Assembly: GCA_944386985.1 (NCBI GenBank)
Contig: CALXDD010000024.1
Coordinates: forward strand, 1-41,711
Direction: 5' to 3'
Origin: an uncultured Oscillospiraceae bacterium
GTDB taxonomy: Bacteria > Bacillota > Clostridia > Oscillospirales > Oscillospiraceae
DNA: 41,711 nucleotides
Positions 7,923-15,808 of this stretch are shown in pieces. How positions within the stretch are numbered: position 1 is the first letter of the stretch; each line of letters opens with the position of its first letter. A program made the position numbers and the translations under genes. A model generated the notes under the pieces. That model searched no databases, was not told where the DNA came from, and saw only the letters and a list, made by a program, of their open reading frames with translations.

Positions 7923-8990
7923 ATGAAACTTTTTCAACGCATCGCAGCCCTTTCCCTTGCACTGACGCTGATCGTATCAGGCACTGTGCTGGCGGCACAG
8001 CAGGAATTGCTTGTGACCACAGACCCGGCAACCGGCGTGACACTGTATGCTGCCACTTTGCTTGATATAAAGGGCAAGACGCAGGGACGTCTGGGAGAGA
8101 CCTTTACCGCAACATCCTATACTACCCATGAGACCTATACCTACGGCGAAGCAGGGCCTGTGGACATCTATGAGATAGCGCCTGGTCAGGCATTTGAGTC
8201 GGAGTACGCCTCTTATACCCTCCTGGTTCCTCTGGAGCTGCGGACGGACGGCGCTCTCTATTTGGATAAAGCGACCATGGAGAGCGGCGATTTTTATACG
8301 ATGGGAATTGATGAGGCCAGCGGAATCGGCAGTGCCTCCATTGATCGGGAAGGCTACTATCTCCTCCGGCACAATACCCCGGATATGCCTGGGAATGACG
8401 GTTTGTATGTGCTGCATGTAACCAGTGATCCGGGAACTCCCGCCACGGAGCCCACCCAGCCCGCCGAGAGCTTCGCCGGCTTCACGGATGTGAAGGCCAG
8501 CGACTACTATGCCGACGCCGTGAAGTGGGCGGTGGACAGCGGTATTACCAGCGGGACCAGCGGAACCACCTTTTCTCCCGCGGCTACCTGCACCCGGGGG
8601 CAGGTGGTGACCTTCCTGTGGCGGATGTTTGGTAAGCCTTCCGCTGCCGTGAGCAACCCCTTTGCCGATATGGATGCGGGGGATTACTTCTATGAGGCGG
8701 CGCTGTGGGCCTATGAGAAGGGCATTACCAGCGGAACCAGCGCCACCGCTTTCTCTCCCGACAAGGTCTGCAGCCGCGGGGAGATCGTGACCTTCCTGTG
8801 GCGGGCCGCGGGGAAGCCGGAAGCCACACAGGCCATGCCCTTTACCGATGTGGCAGAGGGCAGCTACTGCTATGACGCAGTCTGCTGGGCCGCGGAGAAA
8901 GGGATTGCCACCGGTTCCGGTGCGTTCAGCCCCGCCGGTGCGGCAAGCCGTGCCCAGACCGTCTCCTTCCTCTATCGCTACGAAGGCTGA
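7923..8990 (+). CDS. Secreted protein with three C-terminal SLH repeats
   Basis: 355 residues. ATG 7923 follows GGGAGG at 7911-7916. An N-terminal signal peptide (MKLFQRIAALSLALTLIVSG, then AxA-type cleavage near VLAAQ) indicates export. Residues about 30-170 form an unfamiliar beta-rich domain without recognisable motif. After a Pro/Thr linker come three S-layer homology repeats of about 55-60 residues, beginning FTDV, FADM and FTDV, each with the pattern A-x-WA-x-x-x-GI-x-xG...FSP...R. SLH triplets anchor proteins non-covalently to cell-wall polymers. The second and third lines of the repeat share SGTSG/SGTSA wording, as in recently duplicated units. It is monocistronic: own promoter and own terminator. 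The role of the N-terminal domain is unknown. Confidence 0.9.
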   Translation: MKLFQRIAALSLALTLIVSGTVLAAQQELLVTTDPATGVTLYAATLLDIKGKTQGRLGETFTATSYTTHETYTYGEAGPVDIYEIAPGQAFESEYASYTLLVPLELRTDGALYLDKATMESGDFYTMGIDEASGIGSASIDREGYYLLRHNTPDMPGNDGLYVLHVTSDPGTPATEPTQPAESFAGFTDVKASDYYADAVKWAVDSGITSGTSGTTFSPAATCTRGQVVTFLWRMFGKPSAAVSNPFADMDAGDYFYEAALWAYEKGITSGTSATAFSPDKVCSRGEIVTFLWRAAGKPEATQAMPFTDVAEGSYCYDAVCWAAEKGIATGSGAFSPAGAASRAQTVSFLYRYEG

Positions 8991-9021
8991 GCAGAAAGAT
9001 TTTGCGAAGCAATGTGATTCT

Positions 9022-9056
9022 GAGGGCTTCCGGCAGCACTGCCGGAGGCCCTCTTT
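9022..9056 (+). terminator. Terminator after the SLH-domain gene
   Basis: Stem GAGGGCTTCCGGCAG (9022-9036) with CTGCCGGAGGCCCTC (9039-9053), offset by one bulge, then TTT. Confidence 0.8.
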
Positions 9057-9134
9057 CCAACAAGAGACCTGCGCATGCTGTCAAGCCGCTGTATTTCCGC
9101 TGTCGGCAAATTGAGAACTTGTGGGGAGTAAAAC

Positions 9135-9887
9135 ATGAAAAATGAATTTGACGTCTCTGATCTGGCGTGGAAAACCTATAGGCTTATGTATAAGGATAAC
9201 TTTCCTGCGGAATTTCAGGTGCTGGGTGATGATGACAGCAGGCAAAGAAGATGCATGATAGAAAAATATGCCAACAAAGGCCGTACAAGTGCGTCCAGAC
9301 TTCTGTTCAGCGGGGATACAGATTTTAATTTCACCAAGGGATTTGCCCATTCCCGCCTGGAAAACTACAGAAAGTGGTTAAGTGATGTTCCCAAATTCAG
9401 AGACATGTATCAAAATCATTTGACCATCATGGAGGATCTGACCTATTCCGTTGTCAATATTTCTCTTATGCCGCAGAGCGGGAATCTTCAGGGCGTGAAG
9501 CAGGGAGTCGGAAATGACCGAATGGATACCTTTATCTGGGCTTTGACTGCATACTATGAGGGAAGTGCAAATGTCCTATTCAATCATGCGTCCTACGAAA
9601 ATACAGAGGCTTTGGAAGACTATCTGAGTATGTTTGAAAATGTATATGACTATTGTCAGACGGTCTATCACATCAATGCGTCCTTGGTTGACGACCTGGC
9701 TGCATCAGGCGCATGTCCGATCCGTACGCCTGAAGAAATGCTCCGCTTTATGACCTTGGCAATCAGATTTTGGCGGCAGAAAAGCAGCTTTCTGCACGAG
9801 CAATTAGAAAACTGCAAGCGGTTCCCGGAATTGGAGGCGGCGCTGAGCGCTGTTGACCTTAAATTGGCAAAATTCTACCAAATATAG
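9135..9887 (+). CDS. Uncharacterised 250-residue cytosolic protein
   Basis: Not recognised with confidence. ATG 9135 follows GGGGAG by 6 bases. There is no signal peptide or membrane segment. It is rich in aromatic residues and Asp/Asn; notable segments are FSGDTDFNFTKGF, a central ISLMPQSGNLQGVKQGVGNDR followed by MDTFIW, and helical stretches to the end. The layout (a GND-R-DTF centre followed by an all-helical half) resembles small uncharacterised families scattered in gut bacteria and phages, possibly DUF6994-like, but I cannot confirm this. It is AT-richer than its neighbours and stands alone between terminators, which suggests acquisition by transfer. Confidence 0.8.
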   Translation: MKNEFDVSDLAWKTYRLMYKDNFPAEFQVLGDDDSRQRRCMIEKYANKGRTSASRLLFSGDTDFNFTKGFAHSRLENYRKWLSDVPKFRDMYQNHLTIMEDLTYSVVNISLMPQSGNLQGVKQGVGNDRMDTFIWALTAYYEGSANVLFNHASYENTEALEDYLSMFENVYDYCQTVYHINASLVDDLAASGACPIRTPEEMLRFMTLAIRFWRQKSSFLHEQLENCKRFPELEAALSAVDLKLAKFYQI

Positions 9888-9888
9888 T

Positions 9889-9926
9889 AAAAGCCGCTGG
9901 AAAACAGATGTTTTCCAGCGGCTTTT
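9889..9926. terminator. Bidirectional terminator between convergent genes
   Basis: Perfect 17-bp stem (9889-9905 with 9910-9926), A-run on the left and T-run on the right, so it works for both the plus-strand gene ending at 9887 and the mgl operon ending at 9956. Confidence 0.92.
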
Positions 9927-9955
9927 TGCTGTAACAAAGAATAGATAAAAGGGGA

Positions 9956-11617
9956 TTACTTCTTCTGCACATACTTCAGGCAGTCCAGCATAACGGCCAC
10001 CAGGATGATGACGCCGGAGAACACGAACTGCAGGTTGGTGTCGATGCCCAGAGTGGTCAGGGAGTAGGTCAGGGCAGTGAAGATAAACACGCCCACTACA
10101 ACGCCGGAGATCTTGCCGATACCGCCGGTGAAGGAGATACCGCCCACCACGCAGGCCGCGATGGCGTCCATCTCCCAGCCCTGGCCGTAAGCGGCGGAAC
10201 CGGAACCGAACATCCGCAGGCACTCCAGCCAGGAGCCGAAGCCGTAGAGGATACCGGCCAGAACGAAGGCGCCCACGGTGACCCAGAACACGGAGATACC
10301 GGAAACGGAGGCCGCCTCCGGGTTGCCGCCGACGGCGTACAGATTCTTGCCGAAGGTAGTCTTGTTCCAGATGAACCACACCACAACCACCGCGGCCACA
10401 GCCCACAGGATGATGGTGGGGAAGTTGTTGATCCGGGGGATGATCATATTGGGGATGGTGGAATCAATACCGCCGAAGGAGATGCCCTTGGTGGAGTAGG
10501 TCACCAGACCGAAGATCACCAGCATGTTGGCCATGGTGGAGATAAAGGGGTGCATCTTGAACTTGGCGGTGAAGAAACCGGCGATGGTGGTGAAGATAGT
10601 GCACAGCACGATGCAGACCACCAGAGCCAGAACCACGCGGCCCAGAACCGGCACGCCGGTGAAGTCAAAGATATGACCAAACACAGAACCGGTATTGATG
10701 CCCTGATGCATGATGATGGTGGCGGCGGTCATGCCCATACCGACCATACGGCCGATGCTGAGGTCCGTACCGGCCAGCAGGATGAGCCCCGCCACGCCCA
10801 GCGCCAGGAACATTCTGGGAGAGGCCTGCTGCAGGATGTTCAGGATGTTGTTCACCGTCAGCAGCTGCACGTTGGGCCCCTTGACAATGGGGGTGATGAT
10901 GCACAGGGCGATAAAAATGATGATGATGGCGATATACAGGCCGTTGCGCAGCAGGAAGTCCCGGCGGTTGAAGGTATAGCGGTAGTTCTCCCACTGCTGG
11001 GCCATGGTCTCACCGAAGGTGAATTTGGACATCCGCAGCATATCGATGAGATGATACTTGTGGTCGATGGCGGCATGCTGGCGGTCCTTCACCTGCTGCA
11101 GGTCCTTGGCCAGCTGCATCTTCGCGTCGAAGAGTCGGTTTTTCTGGACGTATTTCTCGTCCTTGATCTCCTGCTGGTCGGTGAGCTTGGCCAGGGTCGC
11201 CTGGTGCTCCTTATTCAGCTGGTCCACAGCGGAGCGGTACTTCTCCTGGGCCAGAACCTTCTCCTCTTTGCAGCTGGCCTGCACTGCCTGGTAGTAGTCG
11301 GTGTTGTAGTGCTCCTTCAGGTAGCCCTCCGCGTCGGCGATGAGCTTGGCCACCTGGTTTTTGTTCTGGGCCTCCACCGCCTTGGCTTTCTCAAGGTTCT
11401 TCCTATACTCCGCCAGCTTGGCGGCCTTCTCCTGCTGGGTGTAAATATGGTCCCGCTTCAGGTTGTCAATGTTGCTCTGCATTTCGATGACCTGATCGGT
11501 GCCGTTCTCCCGCAGGGCATTGATTTGCTCTTGAATTTTGCCAATATATTCATCAATCGGCTTACGCAGCTGAAGCTCCTGCTCCGCTGTAAGAATATTC
11601 GTCTTTACTGTTGCCAT
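9956..11617 (-). CDS. mglC: Galactose/methyl-galactoside ABC permease MglC with long N-terminal coiled coil
   Basis: 553 residues. The ATG at 11617 is preferred because GGGAG lies 9 bases upstream; an in-frame TTG at 11623 is only 3 bases from it. The part from about residue 225 onward is a standard RbsC/MglC permease, with about 8-10 membrane helices, the LAGTDLSIG motif and the conserved GGNPEAA...SGI loop. The first ~215 residues are a hydrophilic, Lys/Glu/Gln-rich helical region that reads as coiled coil. E. coli MglC is 336 residues and has no such region. It would lie in the cytoplasm before the first membrane helix, near the ATPase. The gene follows mglA by 15 bases and ends the operon at a bidirectional terminator. 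Substrate name is by homology; galactose or glucose-like sugars are likely. Confidence 0.93.
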   Translation of the reverse strand: MATVKTNILTAEQELQLRKPIDEYIGKIQEQINALRENGTDQVIEMQSNIDNLKRDHIYTQQEKAAKLAEYRKNLEKAKAVEAQNKNQVAKLIADAEGYLKEHYNTDYYQAVQASCKEEKVLAQEKYRSAVDQLNKEHQATLAKLTDQQEIKDEKYVQKNRLFDAKMQLAKDLQQVKDRQHAAIDHKYHLIDMLRMSKFTFGETMAQQWENYRYTFNRRDFLLRNGLYIAIIIIFIALCIITPIVKGPNVQLLTVNNILNILQQASPRMFLALGVAGLILLAGTDLSIGRMVGMGMTAATIIMHQGINTGSVFGHIFDFTGVPVLGRVVLALVVCIVLCTIFTTIAGFFTAKFKMHPFISTMANMLVIFGLVTYSTKGISFGGIDSTIPNMIIPRINNFPTIILWAVAAVVVVWFIWNKTTFGKNLYAVGGNPEAASVSGISVFWVTVGAFVLAGILYGFGSWLECLRMFGSGSAAYGQGWEMDAIAACVVGGISFTGGIGKISGVVVGVFIFTALTYSLTTLGIDTNLQFVFSGVIILVAVMLDCLKYVQKK

Positions 11618-11632
11618 ATGCAATTTCTCCCA

Positions 11633-13141
11633 TTATAGGTATTTTGCACTGAGCCGCAAAAGCTCTTCCTGATTGGTCTCCTTGGTGTTCACGATCCCGG
11701 AGAGGTGACCGTTGGACATCACGCCGATGCGGTTGGTGATGCCAAGGATCTCCGGCATCTCGGAGGAGACGACGATGATAGTCTTCCCCTGCTTTGCCAT
11801 GTTGATGATCAACTCATAGATTTCGTACTTGGCACCCACGTCGATGCCGCGGGTGGGCTCGTCCATCATAAAGATCTGGGGCTCGCGCTCCAGCCATTTG
11901 CCGAAGATCACCTTCTGCTGGTTGCCGCCGGAGAGGCTGGAGATCATGTCGTCGGGACCCATGCACTTGGTGTGCATGATCTTGATCTCCTTGTTGGTGG
12001 CCTTTACCATCTTGGGGGTGGAGAGGGCCGGACCGGCCTTATACTGGTCCAGATTGGCGATAGTGGTGTTGAAGGTGAGGTCGCATTTCAAAAACAGGCC
12101 GTTGGCCTTCCGCTCCTCGGTGATCATGGCAAAGCCATGCTCAATGGCCTCCTTGGCACTGTTGAAGTTCATCAGCCGGTCTTTGAAATAGACCCGGCCC
12201 GCCGCTCTGGTCCGGACGCCGAAGATGGTCTCTAAAAGCTCGGTGCGGCCGGCGCCCACCAAGCCGTACAGGCCGAAAATCTCGCCCTCCCGGACGTCAA
12301 AGGTCACATCCTGCAGATAGGGGGCATACTTGGTGGAGAGATGCTGCACCGACAAAATGGGCTTGCCAGGTGTGTTGTCCACCGGGGGGAAGCGGCTTTC
12401 TAAGGACCGGCCCACCATGGCGGCGATCAGCTCGTTCATGTTGGTGTCCTTGGCGCTTTTTGTCATGACCAGATTGCCGTCCCGCAGAACGGAGATCTCA
12501 TCGCAGATCTCAAAAATTTCATCCATCTTGTGAGAGATGTAGATAAGGGCAATGCCCTGCTCCTTCAGCATCCGCATCATCTCAAAAAGCTTTTCAACCT
12601 CCTGCACCGTCAGGGAGGAGGTGGGCTCATCCAGCACAATCACCTGGGAGTTGTAGGAGATCGCCTTGGCAATCTCGCACATCTGCCGCTGGGAAACGGA
12701 CATATTCCGCATGGGCTGGCTGAGGTTTACCGTCATTCCGAGCTTCCGGAACAGCTCGGAGGCCTTCTTCTTCATGTTGCTCTCGTTCACCACGCCTACC
12801 GAGTTGGTAGGGTAGCGGCCGAGGAACAGATTATCAATCACGTTCCGTTCCAGGCACTGGTTCAGCTCCTGGTGCACCATGGCGATCCCGTTTTCCAGAG
12901 CGTCCTTGGGTCCGGAGAAGCTGATTTCCTTGCCGTTTAAAAAGATTTTGCCCTCGTCTTTCTGATAGGTACCAAACAGGCACTTCATCATGGTCGACTT
13001 ACCGGCGCCGTTTTCTCCCATCAGCCCCATCACGGTTCCCCGCTTCACGTCCAGGTTGATGTGGTCCAGCACTCGGTTGCGGCCGAAAGACTTGCTCATA
13101 CCTCGGATTGACAGGACAATATCGTCTTTCGCATCTGCCAT
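11633..13141 (-). CDS. mglA: Galactose/methyl-galactoside ABC importer ATPase MglA
   Basis: 502 residues, a fused double ATPase as usual in sugar importers. Domain 1 has Walker A GENGAGKS (about 42-49), an unusual signature region MSVSQRQ (the common LSVGQ-type) and Walker B VIVLDEP. Domain 2 has a degenerate Walker A GLVGAGRTE, a full signature LSGGNQQK and IFMMDEPTRGIDVG. The degenerate second P-loop is normal for this subfamily. It energises import through MglC. The gene is 204 bases after mglB, and that gap contains a large inverted repeat likely to set different amounts of binding protein and transporter. Stop and mglC ribosome site overlap closely. Confidence 0.96.
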   Translation of the reverse strand: MADAKDDIVLSIRGMSKSFGRNRVLDHINLDVKRGTVMGLMGENGAGKSTMMKCLFGTYQKDEGKIFLNGKEISFSGPKDALENGIAMVHQELNQCLERNVIDNLFLGRYPTNSVGVVNESNMKKKASELFRKLGMTVNLSQPMRNMSVSQRQMCEIAKAISYNSQVIVLDEPTSSLTVQEVEKLFEMMRMLKEQGIALIYISHKMDEIFEICDEISVLRDGNLVMTKSAKDTNMNELIAAMVGRSLESRFPPVDNTPGKPILSVQHLSTKYAPYLQDVTFDVREGEIFGLYGLVGAGRTELLETIFGVRTRAAGRVYFKDRLMNFNSAKEAIEHGFAMITEERKANGLFLKCDLTFNTTIANLDQYKAGPALSTPKMVKATNKEIKIMHTKCMGPDDMISSLSGGNQQKVIFGKWLEREPQIFMMDEPTRGIDVGAKYEIYELIINMAKQGKTIIVVSSEMPEILGITNRIGVMSNGHLSGIVNTKETNQEELLRLSAKYL

Positions 13142-13215
13142 TCTCGTTACTCCCGTTTCAGCGTATTGCAGGCTCAGCGAGAAATCTGACCCTGCTGTGT
13201 ATTTCTTCCAAATGC

Positions 13216-13289
13216 GCTATTAGGGAGAATTCCTTCGTCCGAACAGGGAGGCGCTTCTCCCGAACGGAGAATTCCTTCTCCCTAATAGC
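13216..13289. repeat. Long inverted repeat between mglB and mglA
   Basis: Outer 14-bp perfect arms (13216-13229, GCTATTAGGGAGAA, with 13276-13289) enclose a smaller hairpin GGGAG/CTCCC flanked by TCCG/CGGA. It lies in the mglB-mglA gap. No clear U-run follows in the direction of transcription, so it probably stabilises the mglB end of the mRNA or partly stops transcription, as intercistronic stems do in binding-protein operons such as malE-malF. Confidence 0.8.
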
Positions 13290-13345
13290 AAGTGTTATTC
13301 CTTCTTAATCAGCGAATCGGAATCCGCTGACCGTCACTCACCAGA

Positions 13346-14647
13346 TCACTGGCTCAGCAGGCCGGTGTAGGAAGCGGCGTTGTCGGTCTTCACCATGTTG
13401 ATGGCGAAGGCGTCATAGGCGCTGGGGTTGCCCAGACGGTTGGTGATGTTGGACTCGGTTTGGCCGTCGCCGTCCACATACTCAACATTCAGGTTCAGAA
13501 GGTCGTCGTACTTCTGCAGCAGGGGCTTGTAGGTGGAGCCCAGGAAGTTATCGGCGGCGTTGTAGGTGTTCAGCCACACGTTCTTGGTGGGGTGAGCAGT
13601 GGCGTCAAGCTGGTTGGAGACAGGAGCGTAGGTCACGGTGGAATCCAGGAAGTCCTGATAGTTCTCAGCGGTGACGGCCACGTTCAAAGCGTAGTAGGAA
13701 CGGGTAGCCTCGTCATAGTAGAACACGTCGGAGCTCAGGACGTTGCCGGCGTCGTCAGCAGTGCCGATACCGGTGTCCATGTCCACGCCGTCCAGAGCGT
13801 TGCGCAGCACACGCAGGGTCAGGTAGGCCTGCACATCGGCGTGCTGGCTGATGGTGCCGCCGTAGCCGTTGGCGATGGCGGCCACAGCGTCGGAGTTGGC
13901 GTCATAGCCGAAGGTGGGAACACCGTTGGCCTGGGACCAGGCGTTGAACATGGCCATGCCCATACCGTCGTTGTTGGAGGCCACGATGTCGATCTGCTCA
14001 CCGAAGGAAGCGGACCAGGTGCCGATGGCGTTGCCGGCGGTAGCGGCATCCCAGGTGGCGCCGGCGGAGTTCTTCATCTCCTGAGAGGCCAGCTCACGGA
14101 CCACATAGGTCGTGCCGCCGATGGTCAGCTCGCCGTCCTTGACGTAGGTGGACTTGCCGTCCACGTTGGTGCCAACGGGAGTGCTGTCGATGGCGCCGTC
14201 AACCTCAACGGCAGTGCCCAGAGCGGAGCGGACGCCGCGGGTACGGGCGATGGAGTCGTTGTGGCCGATGTCGCCGACGGCCAGAACGTAGCCGATGATG
14301 CCGTCGCCGTTGCGGTCGATCTCAGTGCCGCTCTCAATGGCCTTGGTGATGTAGTCCAGAATCATGGTGCCCTGCAGCTCGGCGCCCTGGTTGGCGTCAA
14401 AGCCCACATAGTAGGTGTTGTCGTTGAAGGACAGAGCAGTCATGTCCAGCTCGCCGGTGGCGCTGTTGGAGGGCTGGCGGTTGTACCAGACAAGGGGCTT
14501 ATCCTTGTTGGCCACAGTGCCGGTATCGCCGGTATTGCTGGTGTCACCGGTGTTTCCGCTGCTGCCGTTGTTGGTGGTGGTCTCACCGCAGGCAACCAGG
14601 GCGAACATCATGACAGCAGCCAGGATCATTGCAAGAGCTCTTTTCAT
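13346..14647 (-). CDS. mglB: Galactose/glucose-type ABC sugar-binding lipoprotein MglB
   Basis: 433 residues. The ATG at 14647 follows AAAGGAG. Lipoprotein signal with lipobox LVAC (Cys20), then a Gly/Asn/Thr-rich linker (about 22-47). The mature protein is a periplasmic-binding-protein type 1 fold. DRNGDGIIGY is a calcium-binding loop of the kind known from MglB proteins. DIVASNNDGMGMAM near the middle is the family's conserved Asn-Asn-Asp ligand segment, and FGYDANSDA follows. It is longer than E. coli MglB (332 residues), owing to the linker and inserted loops. First gene of the mgl operon, with its own promoter upstream. Confidence 0.95.
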   Translation of the reverse strand: MKRALAMILAAVMMFALVACGETTTNNGSSGNTGDTSNTGDTGTVANKDKPLVWYNRQPSNSATGELDMTALSFNDNTYYVGFDANQGAELQGTMILDYITKAIESGTEIDRNGDGIIGYVLAVGDIGHNDSIARTRGVRSALGTAVEVDGAIDSTPVGTNVDGKSTYVKDGELTIGGTTYVVRELASQEMKNSAGATWDAATAGNAIGTWSASFGEQIDIVASNNDGMGMAMFNAWSQANGVPTFGYDANSDAVAAIANGYGGTISQHADVQAYLTLRVLRNALDGVDMDTGIGTADDAGNVLSSDVFYYDEATRSYYALNVAVTAENYQDFLDSTVTYAPVSNQLDATAHPTKNVWLNTYNAADNFLGSTYKPLLQKYDDLLNLNVEYVDGDGQTESNITNRLGNPSAYDAFAINMVKTDNAASYTGLLSQ

Positions 14648-14712
14648 AATCGTTCTCCTTTTCCATGCAATTTGTACAGAACCTGAAACACAGGCCCTGC
14701 CTTACATGTTCA

Positions 14713-14741
14713 ATTTTATTAAAAAAGGAGTAAAAAAACAA
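14713..14741 (-). promoter_or_regulatory. Promoter of the mglBAC operon
   Basis: On the minus strand TTGTTT (14741-14736), 17-base spacer, TAAAAT (14718-14713), about 65 bases before the mglB start. The region up to 14760 is A/T-rich. It lies between the lipoprotein gene and mglB, so the transporter can be switched independently of the sensor genes. Confidence 0.65.
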
Positions 14742-14827
14742 GTTGAAAATTCACCGAAAGGGTGGTAAAAATTTATGCAAATACATCAAAGTGCTTAAAA
14801 ATGGGGATCTATTTTTGTGCAAAATCC

Positions 14828-15808
14828 TCACGACCGGCGCTGCTCAAAGGCAAACAGAGCTTTTTGACTGTCGATGGAAAAAAGATTTCGACGGTCCACA
14901 ATCTGGGTGGAGGTGTCCACCGTCCGCTCCAGGCCGGACTCCTGTCCTGTGAGGAGCTTATAGGCGCTCTCGATGCCGAGATAGCCCATGGCATAGGGGT
15001 TTTGAACGATCAGGGCGTCCACGCTGCCCTCCTGGAGTCCGTCCACAGTGGCCACATTGGAGTCGAAGCCCACCAGAAACACTGTGTCGGAGAGGCCCAG
15101 ATCCTCCACGGCATAGGCGGCGCCTACACTGGTGGGTTCGTTGAAGGCCAGCAGCACGTCGATCTGGGGATATTTTTCCAGCAGAGCTTCCGTGTCGGAC
15201 TGGGCGTGTTTGGCCTCCGCCAGGGTATTGACGACCGCTACGATCTCCGCCCGGCCGCTCTCAGTGAAAGTATCCACTGCGCCCCGCTCCCGCTCCTGGC
15301 CGTTGGCGCTGCTGATGTCATAGTTGATGATCCCCACCCGCAGCGTTCCGTCCACCCGGTCCAGGGCGGCCTGGGCCGCCATCTGCCCGGCGGCATAGTT
15401 GTCGGTGCCGATGTAGGTGCTGACCGCGTCGGAGGCCACGTTGCTGTCGATGGCCACGATCCGGGCCCCGGCCTGGGCGGCCGCGTCGATGGCGGCGGCG
15501 TTGTTCTCATAGTCGATGGCGGAGAACACCAGAGCCTCCGCTCCCGCCTCCACCGCATCGGCCACCATCTGGTTTTGCGTCTCGTAGTCCTCCTCCGTTT
15601 CCGGACCTACAATGGTGAGCTTCATGTTATACTCCGTGGCGGCGGCCTCCGCCCCGGCGAAGACCGACAGCCAGAACTCCGTCTGGGTGGATTTGGCTAC
15701 CAGAGCCACGGTGTGCTGGGCGGCGGGGACCGGGCTGGCCATGCAGCCGCACAGGCAGAGGAGGACCGCCACTGCCGCCGCCAGCGCCGTCCGCTTATTT
15801 CGTCTCAT
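14828..15808 (-). CDS. Sugar-binding lipoprotein linked to the kinase (probable sensor subunit)
   Basis: 326 residues. The ATG at 15808 has AGGAGGG 6 bases upstream; upstream in-frame starts lie within the kinase gene. Signal peptide with lipobox LCGC (Cys22). The rest is an RbsB-like type 1 periplasmic-binding fold, with AKSTQTEFW near the N-terminus, and VFSAIDYEN, VAIDSN and FNEPTSVGA segments. It overlaps the kinase gene by 14 bases and has no permease partner of its own. Binding proteins encoded with LytS-type kinases can act as the extracellular sensor, as shown for XylFII with LytS in Clostridium beijerinckii. A sensing role for the sugar imported by MglBAC is therefore likely; delivery to MglAC is the alternative. 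Confidence 0.88.
   Translation of the reverse strand: MRRNKRTALAAAVAVLLCLCGCMASPVPAAQHTVALVAKSTQTEFWLSVFAGAEAAATEYNMKLTIVGPETEEDYETQNQMVADAVEAGAEALVFSAIDYENNAAAIDAAAQAGARIVAIDSNVASDAVSTYIGTDNYAAGQMAAQAALDRVDGTLRVGIINYDISSANGQERERGAVDTFTESGRAEIVAVVNTLAEAKHAQSDTEALLEKYPQIDVLLAFNEPTSVGAAYAVEDLGLSDTVFLVGFDSNVATVDGLQEGSVDALIVQNPYAMGYLGIESAYKLLTGQESGLERTVDTSTQIVDRRNLFSIDSQKALFAFEQRRS

Noticed and set aside
13460-14686. Long plus-strand open frame (408 codons) opposite mglB
   Set aside because: Shadow of mglB: Gly/Val/His-rich repetitive product, no ribosome site, and mglB is clear on the other strand.
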